Shown here piece by piece: positions 16,135 through 25,002 of a stretch of 37,021 bases of DNA. The first letter of the stretch is position 1, and each line of letters starts with the position of its first letter. Made by a program: the position numbers and the translations under genes. Under the pieces are notes generated by a model. The model was not told the origin of the DNA, ran no database searches, and saw nothing but the letters and a program-made list of their open reading frames with translations. The DNA lies in NCBI RefSeq assembly GCF_001552155.1, contig NZ_BCQQ01000068.1:1-37021 (forward strand). The letters are read 5' to 3'. The stretch comes from Actinomadura formosensis NBRC 14204 (lineage in GTDB: Bacteria > Actinomycetota > Actinomycetes > Streptosporangiales > Streptosporangiaceae).

Positions 16135-17187
16135 ATGTCGGCACGGAACGTCGGTTCTCCGCACGTCCGGCCGCACAGGCCCCGCTCCGCACGGGCTCGC
16201 GGGACACCGGCCGCGGTGAGCGCGCTCGGTTCCCTGCTGGTGGCCGCGGTGGTCGTGGCGGCCGCCGTGCTCCACCTGCTCGCCGGAGTCCAGCACACCG
16301 GTGTGCTCCTGCTCGTCACGGCCGTGCTCTGCGTGGTCGCCGTCGCGCTCGCCTCCTGGGGCGTCCGGCACGCGGTCGCGCGGGCGCTGGAGCCGGTCGA
16401 CCGGCTCCAGGCGGAGATGGCGGAGCTCGGTGACACCGATCTGAGCCGCCGCGTCGGCGTCCCGCCCGCCGGGGACGGCGCCGAGCAGCTGGCCGGCCGC
16501 GTCAACGAGCTGCTCGGCCGGCTGGAGAACGCGGCCGAGCAGCGGCGCGCGTTCATCGCCGGCGCCTCGCACGAGCTGCGCACGCCGCTGACCGGCCTGC
16601 GCACCCGCATCGAGCTGGCCCTCCTGGACGACCCCGCCGACAGCGACCTCGTCGACAACCTGAGGCGCGCCCTGGGCGACGCCGAGCGCCTGCACCAGAT
16701 CGTCGACGACCTCCTCGTCCTCGCCCGGCTCGACTCCGGCGACCCGCCGGCCGGCGAGCGGCTGGATCTCGGGGCCCTGGTGGAGAGGGAGGTGGCCCGG
16801 CAGCTGCCGCCCATCCCGGTGAGCGTCAAGGCGGAGACGGGCGTCATGGTCACGGGCAGCGGGGTGCGGCTCGGCCGCGTCCTGGTCAACCTGCTCGCCA
16901 ACGCCCAGCGCTACGCCGCCGCGCGGATCGAGGTCGCGGTGCGCGCCGAGGACGGCGAGGCCGTGGTCGAGGTGTACGACGACGGCCCCGGCATCCCACC
17001 CGCCGACCGCGAGCGCGTCTTCGAGCGCTTCGCCCGCCTCGACTCGGCCCGCAGCCGCGACAAGGGCGGCAGCGGCCTCGGCCTCCCGATCGCGCGGCAG
17101 ATCGCCGTGGCCCACGGCGGACGCCTCTACATCGCCGACGGCCCCTACGGCGCCCGCCTCGTCCTCCGCCTTCCCCTTGCGCGCTGA
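16135..17187 (+). CDS. Orphan sensor histidine kinase
   Basis: A 350-aa membrane histidine kinase. Two hydrophobic helices (about 28-50 and 55-78) with only a few residues between them leave almost no extracellular sensor. A HAMP-like linker (about 80-135) follows. The H-box FIAGASHELRTPL has His146, then come the N-box NLLANAQRYA, G1 DDGPGIP, F-box ERFARLD and G2 GGSGLGLPIA. ATG 16135 has AAAGGAG upstream. There is no response-regulator gene beside it, so its partner is elsewhere. The minimal extracellular loop suggests it senses the membrane itself or a membrane partner. It sits 40 nt before dxr and may be co-transcribed with it. Confidence 0.9.
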   Translation: MSARNVGSPHVRPHRPRSARARGTPAAVSALGSLLVAAVVVAAAVLHLLAGVQHTGVLLLVTAVLCVVAVALASWGVRHAVARALEPVDRLQAEMAELGDTDLSRRVGVPPAGDGAEQLAGRVNELLGRLENAAEQRRAFIAGASHELRTPLTGLRTRIELALLDDPADSDLVDNLRRALGDAERLHQIVDDLLVLARLDSGDPPAGERLDLGALVEREVARQLPPIPVSVKAETGVMVTGSGVRLGRVLVNLLANAQRYAAARIEVAVRAEDGEAVVEVYDDGPGIPPADRERVFERFARLDSARSRDKGGSGLGLPIARQIAVAHGGRLYIADGPYGARLVLRLPLAR

Positions 17188-17227
17188 CCCGGCGGACCGC
17201 GGCCACGAGGGGAGGCCGGGCGGGCCG

Positions 17228-18466
17228 ATGACCGACAATGGAGCGGTGAACTCTCCCTCTCACCACGACGCGTCCGCCCGTGAGGTGGTCGTCCTCGGCT
17301 CCACCGGTTCGATCGGCACCCAGGCGCTGGAGGTGATCCGCCGCAACCCCGGCCGGTTCCGGGTGACCGGGCTCGCCGCCGGCGGCGGCCGGGTCGGCCT
17401 GCTGGCCGAGCAGGCGCTGGAGTTCCGGCCCGAGATCGTCGCGGTGGCGAAGGCGTCCGCCGCGCAGGAGCTCCAGCTCGCCTTCTACGCCGAGGCCAAG
17501 CGGCGCGGCTACGCCTCCGGCGACTACGCCATCCCGAAGATCGTCGCGGGTCCGGACGCGGTCGCCGAGGTCGCCGCCTGGCAGTGCGACGTGGTCCTGA
17601 ACGGGGTGACCGGCGCGCTCGGCCTGGCCTCGACGCTGGCCGCACTGGACGCCGGGCGGACCCTCGCCCTCGCCAACAAGGAGTCGCTGATCGTCGGCGG
17701 CCCGCTCGTCAAGGAGCGGGCACGGCCGGGGCAGATCGTCCCGGTGGACTCCGAGCATTCGGCGCTGGCCCAGTGCCTGCGCGGCGGCCGCGCCGAGGAG
17801 GTGCGGCGGCTCGTGCTGACCGCGAGCGGCGGCCCGTTCCGCGGCCGGAGCCGCGCCGAGCTGTCCGGTGTCACGCCCGAGCAGGCGCTGAACCATCCGA
17901 CGTGGGACATGGGGCCCGTCATCACCATCAACTCCGCGACCCTGGTCAACAAGGGGCTGGAGGTCATCGAGGCGCATCTGCTGTTCGACGTCCCGATGGA
18001 CCGGATCGAGGTCATGGTGCACCCGCAGTCGGTCATCCACTCGATGGTCGAGTTCGTCGACGGCTCCACGCTCGCGCAGACCAGCCCGCCCGACATGCGG
18101 CTGCCGATCGCGCTCGGCATCGACTGGCCGGGCCGGGTCCCGGACGCGGCCCCCGGCCTCGACTGGACCAAGGCCCACACGTGGGAGCTGTTCCCGCTCG
18201 ACGACGCGGCGTTCCCCGCCGTCGCGCTGGCGCGGCACGCCGGTGAGCTGGGCGGGACCGTCCCGGCCGTTTACAACGCCGCGAACGAGGAATGTGTGGA
18301 CGCGTTCCGCGCGGGACGGCTCCCGTTCCTCGGGATCGTCGACACGGTCGCGCGGGTGGTGCAGGAGCACGGTTCGGGTACGCCCGGGGAGCTGACGGTG
18401 GACGACGTCCTCGCGGCCGACGGGTGGGCGCGGGCCAGGAGCAGGGAACTGACCGGAACCGACTGA
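17228..18466 (+). CDS. dxr: 1-deoxy-D-xylulose 5-phosphate reductoisomerase
   Basis: Catalyses the NADPH-dependent conversion of DXP to 2-C-methyl-D-erythritol 4-phosphate, the first committed step of the non-mevalonate isoprenoid pathway. The 412-aa protein shows the NADPH-binding GSTGSIGTQ (24-32), ALANKESLIVGG, the metal and substrate loop PVDSEHSALAQCL, TASGGPFRG, the active-site flap region NHPTWDMG, and MVHPQSVIHSMVEF. Length is typical. ATG 17228 is preferred, with GAGGGGAGG about 12 nt upstream; GTG 17246 in frame is an alternative. It leads a block with rseP and ispG that is conserved in actinobacteria. Confidence 0.97.
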   Translation: MTDNGAVNSPSHHDASAREVVVLGSTGSIGTQALEVIRRNPGRFRVTGLAAGGGRVGLLAEQALEFRPEIVAVAKASAAQELQLAFYAEAKRRGYASGDYAIPKIVAGPDAVAEVAAWQCDVVLNGVTGALGLASTLAALDAGRTLALANKESLIVGGPLVKERARPGQIVPVDSEHSALAQCLRGGRAEEVRRLVLTASGGPFRGRSRAELSGVTPEQALNHPTWDMGPVITINSATLVNKGLEVIEAHLLFDVPMDRIEVMVHPQSVIHSMVEFVDGSTLAQTSPPDMRLPIALGIDWPGRVPDAAPGLDWTKAHTWELFPLDDAAFPAVALARHAGELGGTVPAVYNAANEECVDAFRAGRLPFLGIVDTVARVVQEHGSGTPGELTVDDVLAADGWARARSRELTGTD

Positions 18467-18503
18467 CCCCGGGCACCCCGGGATCGAGCCCAAGGGGACC
18501 TGG

Positions 18504-19703
18504 ATGGCCTTCTTCCTGGGCGCGGTGGCGTTCGTCATCGCGCTGCTCGCGTCGGTGATGCTGCACGAGGGCGGCCACCTGCTCACCGCCAAGCGGTTCG
18601 GGATGAAGGCCACGCAGTACTTCGTGGGTTTCGGGCCGACCCTGTGGTCGATGCGCCGGGGTGAGACCGAGTACGGGGTGAAGGCGATCCCGCTCGGCGG
18701 CTTCGTCAAGATCGTCGGCTATACCCCGCTGGAGAAGATCGATCCGGCGGACCGGGATCGCGCGTTCTACCGGCAGCCCGCCGGCCGTCGCGCGGTCGTC
18801 ATCGGGTCGGGTGTCGTCGCCAACTTCGTGTTCGCGTTCGTGCTGCTCATGGTGATGGCCATGACCGTCGGCGAGCCGCGGCCCGGCACGGTGACCAACA
18901 CGGTCGACAAGGTCACGACCTGCGTGCCGGCCGGGCTGCGGGGCGGCTGCGGCGGTGACCGTCCGCCCTCCCCGGCGACGCGGGCGGGGCTGCGGGCCGG
19001 TGACCGCGTCGTCGTGTTCAACGGCACGCCGATCTCCGGCTGGGACCAGCTCACCGGGGCGATCGACAAGACGAAGCCGGGTGAGACGGTGAAAGTGGTC
19101 GTCCAGCGGCCGGGTACGGGCGGGCAGGTCACGCTGCCGGTCACGCTCGCGGACGTGGAGGGGCGGCCGTTCATCGGCATCTCCGCGAAGGTCGTCGGCG
19201 GCGGCTACGACCGGGCCGGGCCGCTGGACGCGGCGGCGTTCGCCGCGCGCGGCATCGGCCGGACGATCCAGGGCATCGGCAAGGTCGCGGCGGACCTGCC
19301 GTCCGCGGTACCGAAGCTGTTCTCACCCGCCCGGGAGAGCACGCCCGGCGGCCAGGTCGGCAGCGTGGTCGGCGCGACCGAGGTGTCCGGGCAGATCTTC
19401 TCGTCCCAGAGTTCCGCCCGGGACAAGCTCGCCCTGTACCTGTCGCTGGTCGTGTCGGTGAACATCTTCCTGGGCGCGGTCAACGTCCTGCCCCTGCTTC
19501 CGCTGGACGGGGGGCACCTCGCCGTGGTCGCGTACGAGCGGCTGCGCGCGGGCGTCAACCGGATCCGGGGACGGCCGGATCCGGGCACGGTCGACATGAC
19601 CAAGCTGCTACCGCTGACGTACCTGGTGGTCCTGTTGCTCGTGGGGTTCGGGGTGCTGCTGATCCTCGCCGACCTGTTCAACCCGCTCCGGCTACCGGGA
19701 TGA
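18504..19703 (+). CDS. rseP: Site-2-type zinc metalloprotease (M50 family, RseP/Rip1-like)
   Basis: A 399-aa intramembrane protease. The N-terminal helix ends in HEGGH (21-25), the HExxH zinc site. GVKAIPLGGFVKIVGY follows, and a transmembrane helix at about 97-120. A PDZ domain lies at about 150-235 (AGLRAGDRVVVFNGTPI), and the third zinc ligand is in NVLPLLPLDGGH near residues 325-336, with a final helix at about 365-390. Rip1 in Mycobacterium cleaves anti-sigma factors and other single-span membrane proteins. The gene begins 37 nt after dxr with AAGGGGAC as ribosome binding site. Confidence 0.95.
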   Translation: MAFFLGAVAFVIALLASVMLHEGGHLLTAKRFGMKATQYFVGFGPTLWSMRRGETEYGVKAIPLGGFVKIVGYTPLEKIDPADRDRAFYRQPAGRRAVVIGSGVVANFVFAFVLLMVMAMTVGEPRPGTVTNTVDKVTTCVPAGLRGGCGGDRPPSPATRAGLRAGDRVVVFNGTPISGWDQLTGAIDKTKPGETVKVVVQRPGTGGQVTLPVTLADVEGRPFIGISAKVVGGGYDRAGPLDAAAFAARGIGRTIQGIGKVAADLPSAVPKLFSPARESTPGGQVGSVVGATEVSGQIFSSQSSARDKLALYLSLVVSVNIFLGAVNVLPLLPLDGGHLAVVAYERLRAGVNRIRGRPDPGTVDMTKLLPLTYLVVLLLVGFGVLLILADLFNPLRLPG

Positions 19704-19819
19704 CGCGCGATGTTCGCGCAATGGAGTCGTATGGTCCCGGTCTTCGTCACCGGGTGCCGTCAAGACGGCCGCCCGTGGCGCTTAGGCTTTGTACCGGGGC
19801 CGCGAGTAAGAGGAGAGGG

Positions 19820-21013
19820 ATGAGCGTTTCACTGGGAATGCCGGGTGTCCGCGGGGACGACGACGAGCAGAGGGCGCAGGGGCTGAGCGTGCCCCGCCGC
19901 GCGTCCCGGCGGATCATGGTCGGGAACGTTCCGGTCGGGGGTGATGCGCCGGTGTCGGTGCAGTCGATGACCACGACGCTGACCGCCGATGTGAACGCCA
20001 CGCTGCAGCAGATCGCGGAGTTGACCGCGGCGGGGTGTCAGATCGTGCGGGTGGCGGTGCCGTCGCAGGACGACGCCGACGCGTTGCCGGCGATCGCGCG
20101 CAAGTCTCCGATCCCGGTCATCGCCGACATCCACTTCCAGCCCAAGTACGTGTTCGCGGCGATCGAGGCGGGTTGTGCGGCGGTGCGGGTCAATCCCGGC
20201 AACATCAAGAAGTTCGATGACAGGGTGGGGGAGATCGCGCGGGCGGCTTCGGATGCGGGGGTGCCGATCCGGATCGGGGTGAACGCCGGGTCGCTGGACA
20301 GGCGGTTGCTGGAAAAGCACGGCAGGGCCACTCCCGAGGCGCTGGTGGAGTCGGCGCTGTGGGAGTGCTCGCTGTTCGAGGAGCACGGTTTCGGCGACAT
20401 CAAGATCTCGGTCAAGCACAACGATCCGGTGGTGATGATCGAGGCGTACCGGCGGCTGGCGGCGGCGTGTGATTATCCGCTGCATCTGGGGGTGACCGAG
20501 GCGGGGCCGGCGTTCCAGGGGACGGTGAAGTCGGCGGTGGCGTTCGGTGCGCTGCTGAGCGAGGGGATCGGGGACACCGTCCGGGTGTCGTTGTCGGCGC
20601 CGCCGGTGGAGGAGGTGAAGGTCGGTATCGCGATCCTGGAGTCGCTGGGGTTGCGTGAGCGGGGTCTGGAGATCGTGTCGTGTCCGTCGTGCGGGCGGGC
20701 GCAGGTGGATGTGTACACGCTGGCCGAGCAGGTCACCGCGGGGTTGAAGGACTTCCCGGTGCCGCTGCGGGTGGCGGTGATGGGTTGTGTGGTGAACGGT
20801 CCGGGTGAGGCGCGGGAGGCCGATCTGGGGGTGGCGTCGGGCAACGGCAAGGGCCAGATCTTCGTCAAGGGGAAGGTCGTCAAGACCGTTCCGGAGGCGC
20901 AGATCGTCGAGACGCTGATCGAGGAGGCCATGCGCATCGCCGAGGAGATGGGCATCGAGATCGGCGAGGACGGCTCGGTGAGCGGGCCGGGGGCCGACGT
21001 CGTGGTCGGCTGA
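19820..21013 (+). CDS. ispG: 4-hydroxy-3-methylbut-2-en-1-yl diphosphate synthase
   Basis: The 4Fe-4S enzyme of the penultimate step of the non-mevalonate pathway, converting MEcPP to HMBPP. The 397-aa protein has the TIM-barrel start VQSMTTT, then VIADIHFQPKY and RVNPGNIKKFD, and the cluster ligands Cys288 and Cys291 in CPSCG, Cys323 in GCVVNGPGEA, and the nearby Glu330. ATG 19820 has AGGAGAGGG upstream; longer in-frame readings from 19700 begin inside the intergenic region. TAGGCT at 19783-19788 may be the -10 of an internal promoter, so ispG could be transcribed apart from dxr and rseP. A classic terminator follows. Confidence 0.97.
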   Translation: MSVSLGMPGVRGDDDEQRAQGLSVPRRASRRIMVGNVPVGGDAPVSVQSMTTTLTADVNATLQQIAELTAAGCQIVRVAVPSQDDADALPAIARKSPIPVIADIHFQPKYVFAAIEAGCAAVRVNPGNIKKFDDRVGEIARAASDAGVPIRIGVNAGSLDRRLLEKHGRATPEALVESALWECSLFEEHGFGDIKISVKHNDPVVMIEAYRRLAAACDYPLHLGVTEAGPAFQGTVKSAVAFGALLSEGIGDTVRVSLSAPPVEEVKVGIAILESLGLRERGLEIVSCPSCGRAQVDVYTLAEQVTAGLKDFPVPLRVAVMGCVVNGPGEAREADLGVASGNGKGQIFVKGKVVKTVPEAQIVETLIEEAMRIAEEMGIEIGEDGSVSGPGADVVVG

Positions 21014-21043
21014 CCGGCGACGAGCCTGCGCCATGGCGCACAG

Positions 21044-21071
21044 GGCCCCGGGTGTGAACCCGGGGCCTTTT
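21044..21071 (+). terminator. Rho-independent terminator after ispG
   Basis: GGCCCCGGGT pairs with ACCCGGGGCC in a perfect 10-bp stem closed by the GNRA-type tetraloop GTGA and followed by TTTT. It closes the dxr-rseP-ispG unit. Confidence 0.93.
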
Positions 21072-21137
21072 CGTGTGTGCGCAAAGGTCGCGTGAAGGTG
21101 CGCCCTTTTTGCAGCTCCGGGACCGGAACGTCCGGGG

Positions 21138-21223
21138 TTGTCACAGAGTTCCGCTGATCTTGTCACGATTCGGCATCCACTTGTGAGGGCCCCTGTCCTG
21201 GCGCACGCCGAAAACGCCACAAT
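21138..21223 (+). promoter_or_regulatory. Upstream module of the first S33 peptidase gene (box A and box B)
   Basis: Box A (21138-21179) contains AGTTCC and TTGTCACGATT, and ends GCATCCA. Box B is CACAATCTCC (21218-21227), whose CACAAT (21218-21223) may be the -10. Both boxes recur upstream of the paralogous gene at 23023-23108, with nearly the same spacing (38 against 39 nt). Conservation in a duplicated noncoding region implies regulatory function. Confidence 0.6.
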
Positions 21224-21279
21224 CTCCTGTCGTTTACCCGGATGCCTGACTCAACGGAGTCGGCACGATAGGGGGATAT

Positions 21280-22941
21280 GTGAAGAGGATCGTTGTCATG
21301 GCCGCAGTGGCCGGGCTCGGTCTCACCGGTCTGGGCGCCACAAGCGCGCAGGCCGCGGGCCCCTCCGCCGGAACGGCCGGAGGCTTCAATCCCGCCGCGC
21401 TGAACTGGCACGCCTGCCCCGCGGACTTCGTCCAGACGGTGCACGACTTCTACGACGCCCTGTACCCGGTCTCCAAGATCGTGCAGTGCGCCGAGCTGTC
21501 GGTGCCGCTCGACTACGCCAAGCCGAACGGCACGAAGATCACCCTCCAGCTCACCAAGACGCCCCACACCGGCGAGGGTGAGGCCAAGGGCGACATCGTC
21601 GTCAACCCGGGCGGACCGGGCGGCGGCGGCGCGCTGTTCGGGCCGCGCGTGTTCGCGCAGAACTCCGCCCCGATGCGCGAGGCCTACAACGTCATCGGGT
21701 TCGACCCGCGCGGCGTCGGCATGAGCGTCCCGGCCCTCAGCTGTGACCCGAACTACACCAACGCCCCGCGCCCCGACTACGGCACGGGTGACCGCAAGTC
21801 GGTCAGCACCTGGCTGAAGATCTCCAAGAACTACGCCGAGGCGTGCGGCAAGGCAGACAAGATCGGGCTGCTGAACCACATCAAGACGATCGACTCGGTC
21901 AACGACATCGAGTCGATCCGCCGGGCGCTCGGCAACAAGAAGCTCGACTACTACGGCGCCTCGTACGGGACCTACCTCGGTTCCACCTACGCCACCGTGT
22001 ACCCGCGGAACGTCGGCAAGATGGTGCTGGACGGCAACGTCGGCCCGTCCGACGCCTGGTACCAGGCCAACCTGAACCAGGACGTCCAGTTCGACATCAA
22101 CATCGAGTACTACTTCGGCTGGATCGCGAAGTACGACTCGGTGTACCACCTGGGCACCACCCAGAAGCAGGTCCGCGACTACTTCTACAAGCTGCGCCAC
22201 GACCTCAAGTACAAGCCGGTCTACTACACCGACCCGGACAGCGGGCAGGCCCTCGCGGTCGGGCCGGACGAGCTGACCGACGTGATCCTGAACGCCGGCT
22301 ACCGCCGCAGCCGGGCCATCTGGCACGGCTACGCCGCCGCCCTGTCGGCGTACAAGGCCGGCGACACCGCCACCTTCGCGCAGACCTTCGGCGCGCAGAC
22401 CACCGGCGGCTCCGACGACAACGGCTTCGCCGTCTACCTGGGCGTGCAGTGCACCGACGTCCAGTGGCCGACGAAGTGGAGCAAGTGGCAGCGCGACAAC
22501 GAGCGGATCAACCGCAAGCACCCGTTCGAGACGTGGGGCAACGCCTGGTACAACGCCCCGTGCCTGTACTGGCCCGCCAAGGCCGGCGAGCCGGTGAACA
22601 TCGGCCACACCCGTGACCTGCCGCGCAACATCCTGATGTTCCAGTCGACCGCCGACGCGGCCACCCCGTACGAGGGCGCGCTGGACATGCAGCGCCGGCT
22701 CAAGGGCTCGCGCCTGGTCGTCCAGGACGGGGACCGGACGCACTGCATCGTGCACCGCGGCTCCGCCGAGGTCGACGCCTACTTCGACGCGTACTTCCTG
22801 CGGGGAGAGCGGCCGGAGAAGCGCACCGTGCACGTCCCGCAGCTCGGTGACCCGACCCCGCCGTCGCAGGCGTCCGCCCGGACGCTGAGCGGCACCCGGG
22901 TGCCGGACGCCGCGCGCCTGGAGGCGGACGTCATCCGCTGA
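21280..22941 (+). CDS. Secreted S33-family alpha/beta-hydrolase peptidase (tripeptidyl aminopeptidase-like), copy 1
   Basis: A 553-aa exported serine peptidase of the Streptomyces tripeptidyl aminopeptidase/SlpD-SlpE type, which removes short peptides from N-termini of extracellular proteins. A Sec signal peptide covers about 1-24 (MKRIVVMAAVAGLGLTGLG, then an AQA cleavage site). The oxyanion loop NPGGPGGGG and FDPRGVG come next, then nucleophile Ser228 in GASYG, Asp459 in STADAATP and His488 in DRTHC. The C-terminal TAP-like domain holds the Asp and His. GTG 21280 has GGGGGA 3 nt upstream. Similar in plan to the next gene, but more Cys-rich. Substrate unknown. Confidence 0.9.
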   Translation: MKRIVVMAAVAGLGLTGLGATSAQAAGPSAGTAGGFNPAALNWHACPADFVQTVHDFYDALYPVSKIVQCAELSVPLDYAKPNGTKITLQLTKTPHTGEGEAKGDIVVNPGGPGGGGALFGPRVFAQNSAPMREAYNVIGFDPRGVGMSVPALSCDPNYTNAPRPDYGTGDRKSVSTWLKISKNYAEACGKADKIGLLNHIKTIDSVNDIESIRRALGNKKLDYYGASYGTYLGSTYATVYPRNVGKMVLDGNVGPSDAWYQANLNQDVQFDINIEYYFGWIAKYDSVYHLGTTQKQVRDYFYKLRHDLKYKPVYYTDPDSGQALAVGPDELTDVILNAGYRRSRAIWHGYAAALSAYKAGDTATFAQTFGAQTTGGSDDNGFAVYLGVQCTDVQWPTKWSKWQRDNERINRKHPFETWGNAWYNAPCLYWPAKAGEPVNIGHTRDLPRNILMFQSTADAATPYEGALDMQRRLKGSRLVVQDGDRTHCIVHRGSAEVDAYFDAYFLRGERPEKRTVHVPQLGDPTPPSQASARTLSGTRVPDAARLEADVIR

Positions 22942-22965
22942 CCGGCGCCGGACGGCCTGTCCTGA

Positions 22966-22996
22966 GGGCCCCGGGGAGCGATCCCCGGGGCCCTTC
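22966..22996 (+). terminator. Terminator between the two peptidase genes
   Basis: GGGCCCCGGGG pairs perfectly with CCCCGGGGCCC around a 6-nt loop (11-bp stem), followed by TTC. It starts 24 nt after the first peptidase stop, so the second copy needs its own promoter. Confidence 0.88.
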
Positions 22997-23022
22997 GGCG
23001 TCCCGGCCCGGGACGCGCCGCG

Positions 23023-23108
23023 ACATCACGAAGTTCCACGGAAATTGTCACGATTTCGCATCCAGTCACCCAGTGCTCTGCCGTCATAAGCGACATAACC
23101 GTCACAAT
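23023..23108 (+). promoter_or_regulatory. Upstream module of the second S33 peptidase gene (box A and box B)
   Basis: Box A (23023-23063) shares AGTTCC, TTGTCACGATT and GCATCCA with the copy at 21138-21179, with one indel. Box B, CACAATCTCC, is at 23103-23112. A further GCATCC lies at 23122-23127. The spacing between boxes is kept within 1 nt, whereas the distance from box B to the start codon differs (56 against 87 nt). Confidence 0.6.
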
Positions 23109-23195
23109 CTCCACGCAATCCGCATCCGTTTGTATCGGCGTGGCTCCCCTCTCCGGCCCAATGGGGCGTCGGAGCCGCCGATCTGAGGGGGTCTA

Positions 23196-24800
23196 GTGAA
23201 GAAGATCGTTCTCGTCACGACCGCGGCGGTCGTGGCGGCGGGGGGCGGCACCGTGGCCGCCGTCTCCGCGAGCGCGGACGCCGGCCGGGCCGGCGCCGCC
23301 ACGGTCGCGGCCCAGAGCATCGACTGGGGCAAGTGCGAGGTCAGCGGTCCGAACGACCCGATGAACAAGGCGCAGTGCGCCGAGGTCGAGGTGCCGCTCG
23401 ACTACAGCCGGCCCAACGGCCGCAAGATCTCCATCGCGGTGTCGCGCTTCAAGCACACCGACGAGAAGAACTACCAGGGCGTCCTGTTCGTGAACCCCGG
23501 CGGCCCGGGCGGCTCCGGCCTGCGCTACGCGCCGGCCCTCGCCCGCTGGATGGGCGGCGTCGGCCACGCGGACGTCGCGGCCAAGTACGACATCATCGGC
23601 TTCGACCCCCGCGGCGTCGGGTCCAGCAAGCCCGCGCTGACCTGCGACCCGAACGTCAACGACCCGATCCGGCCGGACTACGTCCCGCGCTCGGCGAAGC
23701 AGGAGCGGGCCTGGATCGCCAAGTCGAAGAAGTACGCGCAGGACTGCGCGAAGAACTTCGGCTGGATGCTGCCGCACATGCGCACCACCGACGCCGCCCG
23801 CGACGTCGACTCGATCCGCGCGGCCCTCGGCCAGCAGAAGATCAGCTGGTACGGCTTCTCCTACGGCACCTACTTCGGCGCCACCTACGCCACGCTCTTC
23901 CCTGGCCGCGTGCAGCGGATGGTGCTGGACGGCAACGTCAACCCCAAGACGGTCTGGTACGACGCCCAGCTGGAGCAGGACAAGGCGTTCGAGCACAACA
24001 TCCGGGCCTGGTTCGCCTGGATGGCCAAGTACGACTCGATCTACCACCTCGGCACGTCCGAGAAGGCCGTCCGCGCCACCTACTACAAGGCGCTCGACGG
24101 GGCCAGGAAGTCCCCCATCGGCGGCAAGATCGGCCCGGCCGAGCTGACCGACATCGTGCTCAGCGCCGGGTACAACACCGGCTACTACATCCCGTTCGCG
24201 CAGGCGCTCTCGGCGTGGGTCAACGCCAAGGACCCGTCCGGCCTGCTCGACTGGCTCAACACCGGCGGCCAGGACAACGACTTCGCCGTCTACAACGCCG
24301 TCCAGGCGGCGGACGCCCGCTGGCCCCGCAACTGGAGCAAGTGGCACCACGACGCGGCCGAGCTCTACCGGCAGGGCTACAAGTTCGAGACGTGGGGCAA
24401 TGTCTGGTTCAACGCCCCGGTCGCGTTCTGGCCCTTCCAGGGCGGCCCCGCGTTCAAGCTGAAGGGCGCCAAGGGCCTGCCGGGCATGCTGCTCGTCCAG
24501 TCCACGGAGGACGGGGCCACGCCGGTCGTGGGCGGGCTGGAGATGCACAAGGTCTTCCCGTCCTCGCGGCTGGTGTTCGAGGTCGGCGGCAAGACCCACG
24601 CCAACACGCTCAACGGCAACGCGTGCCTGGACGACAAGGTCGCGGCGTACCTCGACACCGGCGCGCTGCCGGCGAGCCGCCGCGGCCCGGACGCCTACTG
24701 CAAGGCCGTCCCGGCGCTGAACGACCCGGACCCGACGGGCATGACGATGAAGGCCGCCCGCGCCACCACGGGCAAGGACCTTCCGGTCGGACGTCCGTAG
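23196..24800 (+). CDS. Secreted S33-family alpha/beta-hydrolase peptidase (tripeptidyl aminopeptidase-like), copy 2
   Basis: A 534-aa paralogue of the preceding peptidase. The signal peptide is about 1-28 (MKKIVLVTTAAVVAAGGG...). NPGGPGGSG and FDPRGVG precede nucleophile Ser222 in GFSYG; Asp439 lies in STEDGATP and His468 in GGKTHA. Shared blocks with copy 1 include LDGNV, the AKYDSIYHLGT region and KFETWGNVWFNAPVAFWP. The residue before the nucleophile differs (Phe here, Ala in copy 1), as do loops near the active site, so specificity may differ. GTG 23196 has GAGGGGG upstream. A long hairpin follows the gene. Confidence 0.9.
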   Translation: MKKIVLVTTAAVVAAGGGTVAAVSASADAGRAGAATVAAQSIDWGKCEVSGPNDPMNKAQCAEVEVPLDYSRPNGRKISIAVSRFKHTDEKNYQGVLFVNPGGPGGSGLRYAPALARWMGGVGHADVAAKYDIIGFDPRGVGSSKPALTCDPNVNDPIRPDYVPRSAKQERAWIAKSKKYAQDCAKNFGWMLPHMRTTDAARDVDSIRAALGQQKISWYGFSYGTYFGATYATLFPGRVQRMVLDGNVNPKTVWYDAQLEQDKAFEHNIRAWFAWMAKYDSIYHLGTSEKAVRATYYKALDGARKSPIGGKIGPAELTDIVLSAGYNTGYYIPFAQALSAWVNAKDPSGLLDWLNTGGQDNDFAVYNAVQAADARWPRNWSKWHHDAAELYRQGYKFETWGNVWFNAPVAFWPFQGGPAFKLKGAKGLPGMLLVQSTEDGATPVVGGLEMHKVFPSSRLVFEVGGKTHANTLNGNACLDDKVAAYLDTGALPASRRGPDAYCKAVPALNDPDPTGMTMKAARATTGKDLPVGRP

Positions 24801-24820
24801 GACTTCCCTAGCACGCCGTT

Positions 24821-24869
24821 CCGTGGCGTGTCCGTCCCCCGCCGGGACGGGCACGCCACGGTTCGTTTG
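24821..24869 (+). terminator. Long terminator hairpin after the second peptidase gene
   Basis: Positions 24821-24838 (CCGTGGCGTGTCCGTCCC) pair with 24844-24861 (GGGACGGGCACGCCACGG), an 18-bp stem with one GU pair and a 5-nt loop, followed by the T-rich TTCGTTTG. Confidence 0.9.
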
Positions 24870-24943
24870 TGCGGTCTCGCCCGGGACCGCCGTTATCGAA
24901 CCCGCGGGGGTGTCCGGCAGCCGGACCGCATAGGCTTGGGCTC

Positions 24944-25000
24944 GTGGAGCTTTCAGTGGTGAGGGCCGACCGGGGGCCGTTCCCGTCCCGGGGCCGGTAG
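24944..25000 (+). CDS. Possible leaderless 18-codon leader ORF before the GNAT gene
   Basis: GTG 24944 begins VELSVVRADRGPFPSRGR and ends at TAG 24998-25000, 2 nt before the GNAT ATG at 25003. TAGGCT (24931-24936) lies 7 nt upstream of the GTG, as in the other leaderless starts of this window. The GNAT gene has only a weak ribosome binding site, so reinitiation after this short frame could load ribosomes on it. It may instead be plain 5' leader. Confidence 0.35.
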   Translation: MELSVVRADRGPFPSRGR

Positions 25001-25002
25001 CC

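Noticed and set aside
21163..22833. 556-codon minus-strand frame opposite the first peptidase gene
   Set aside because: Shadow frame; the plus strand has a signal peptide, catalytic triad and ribosome binding site.
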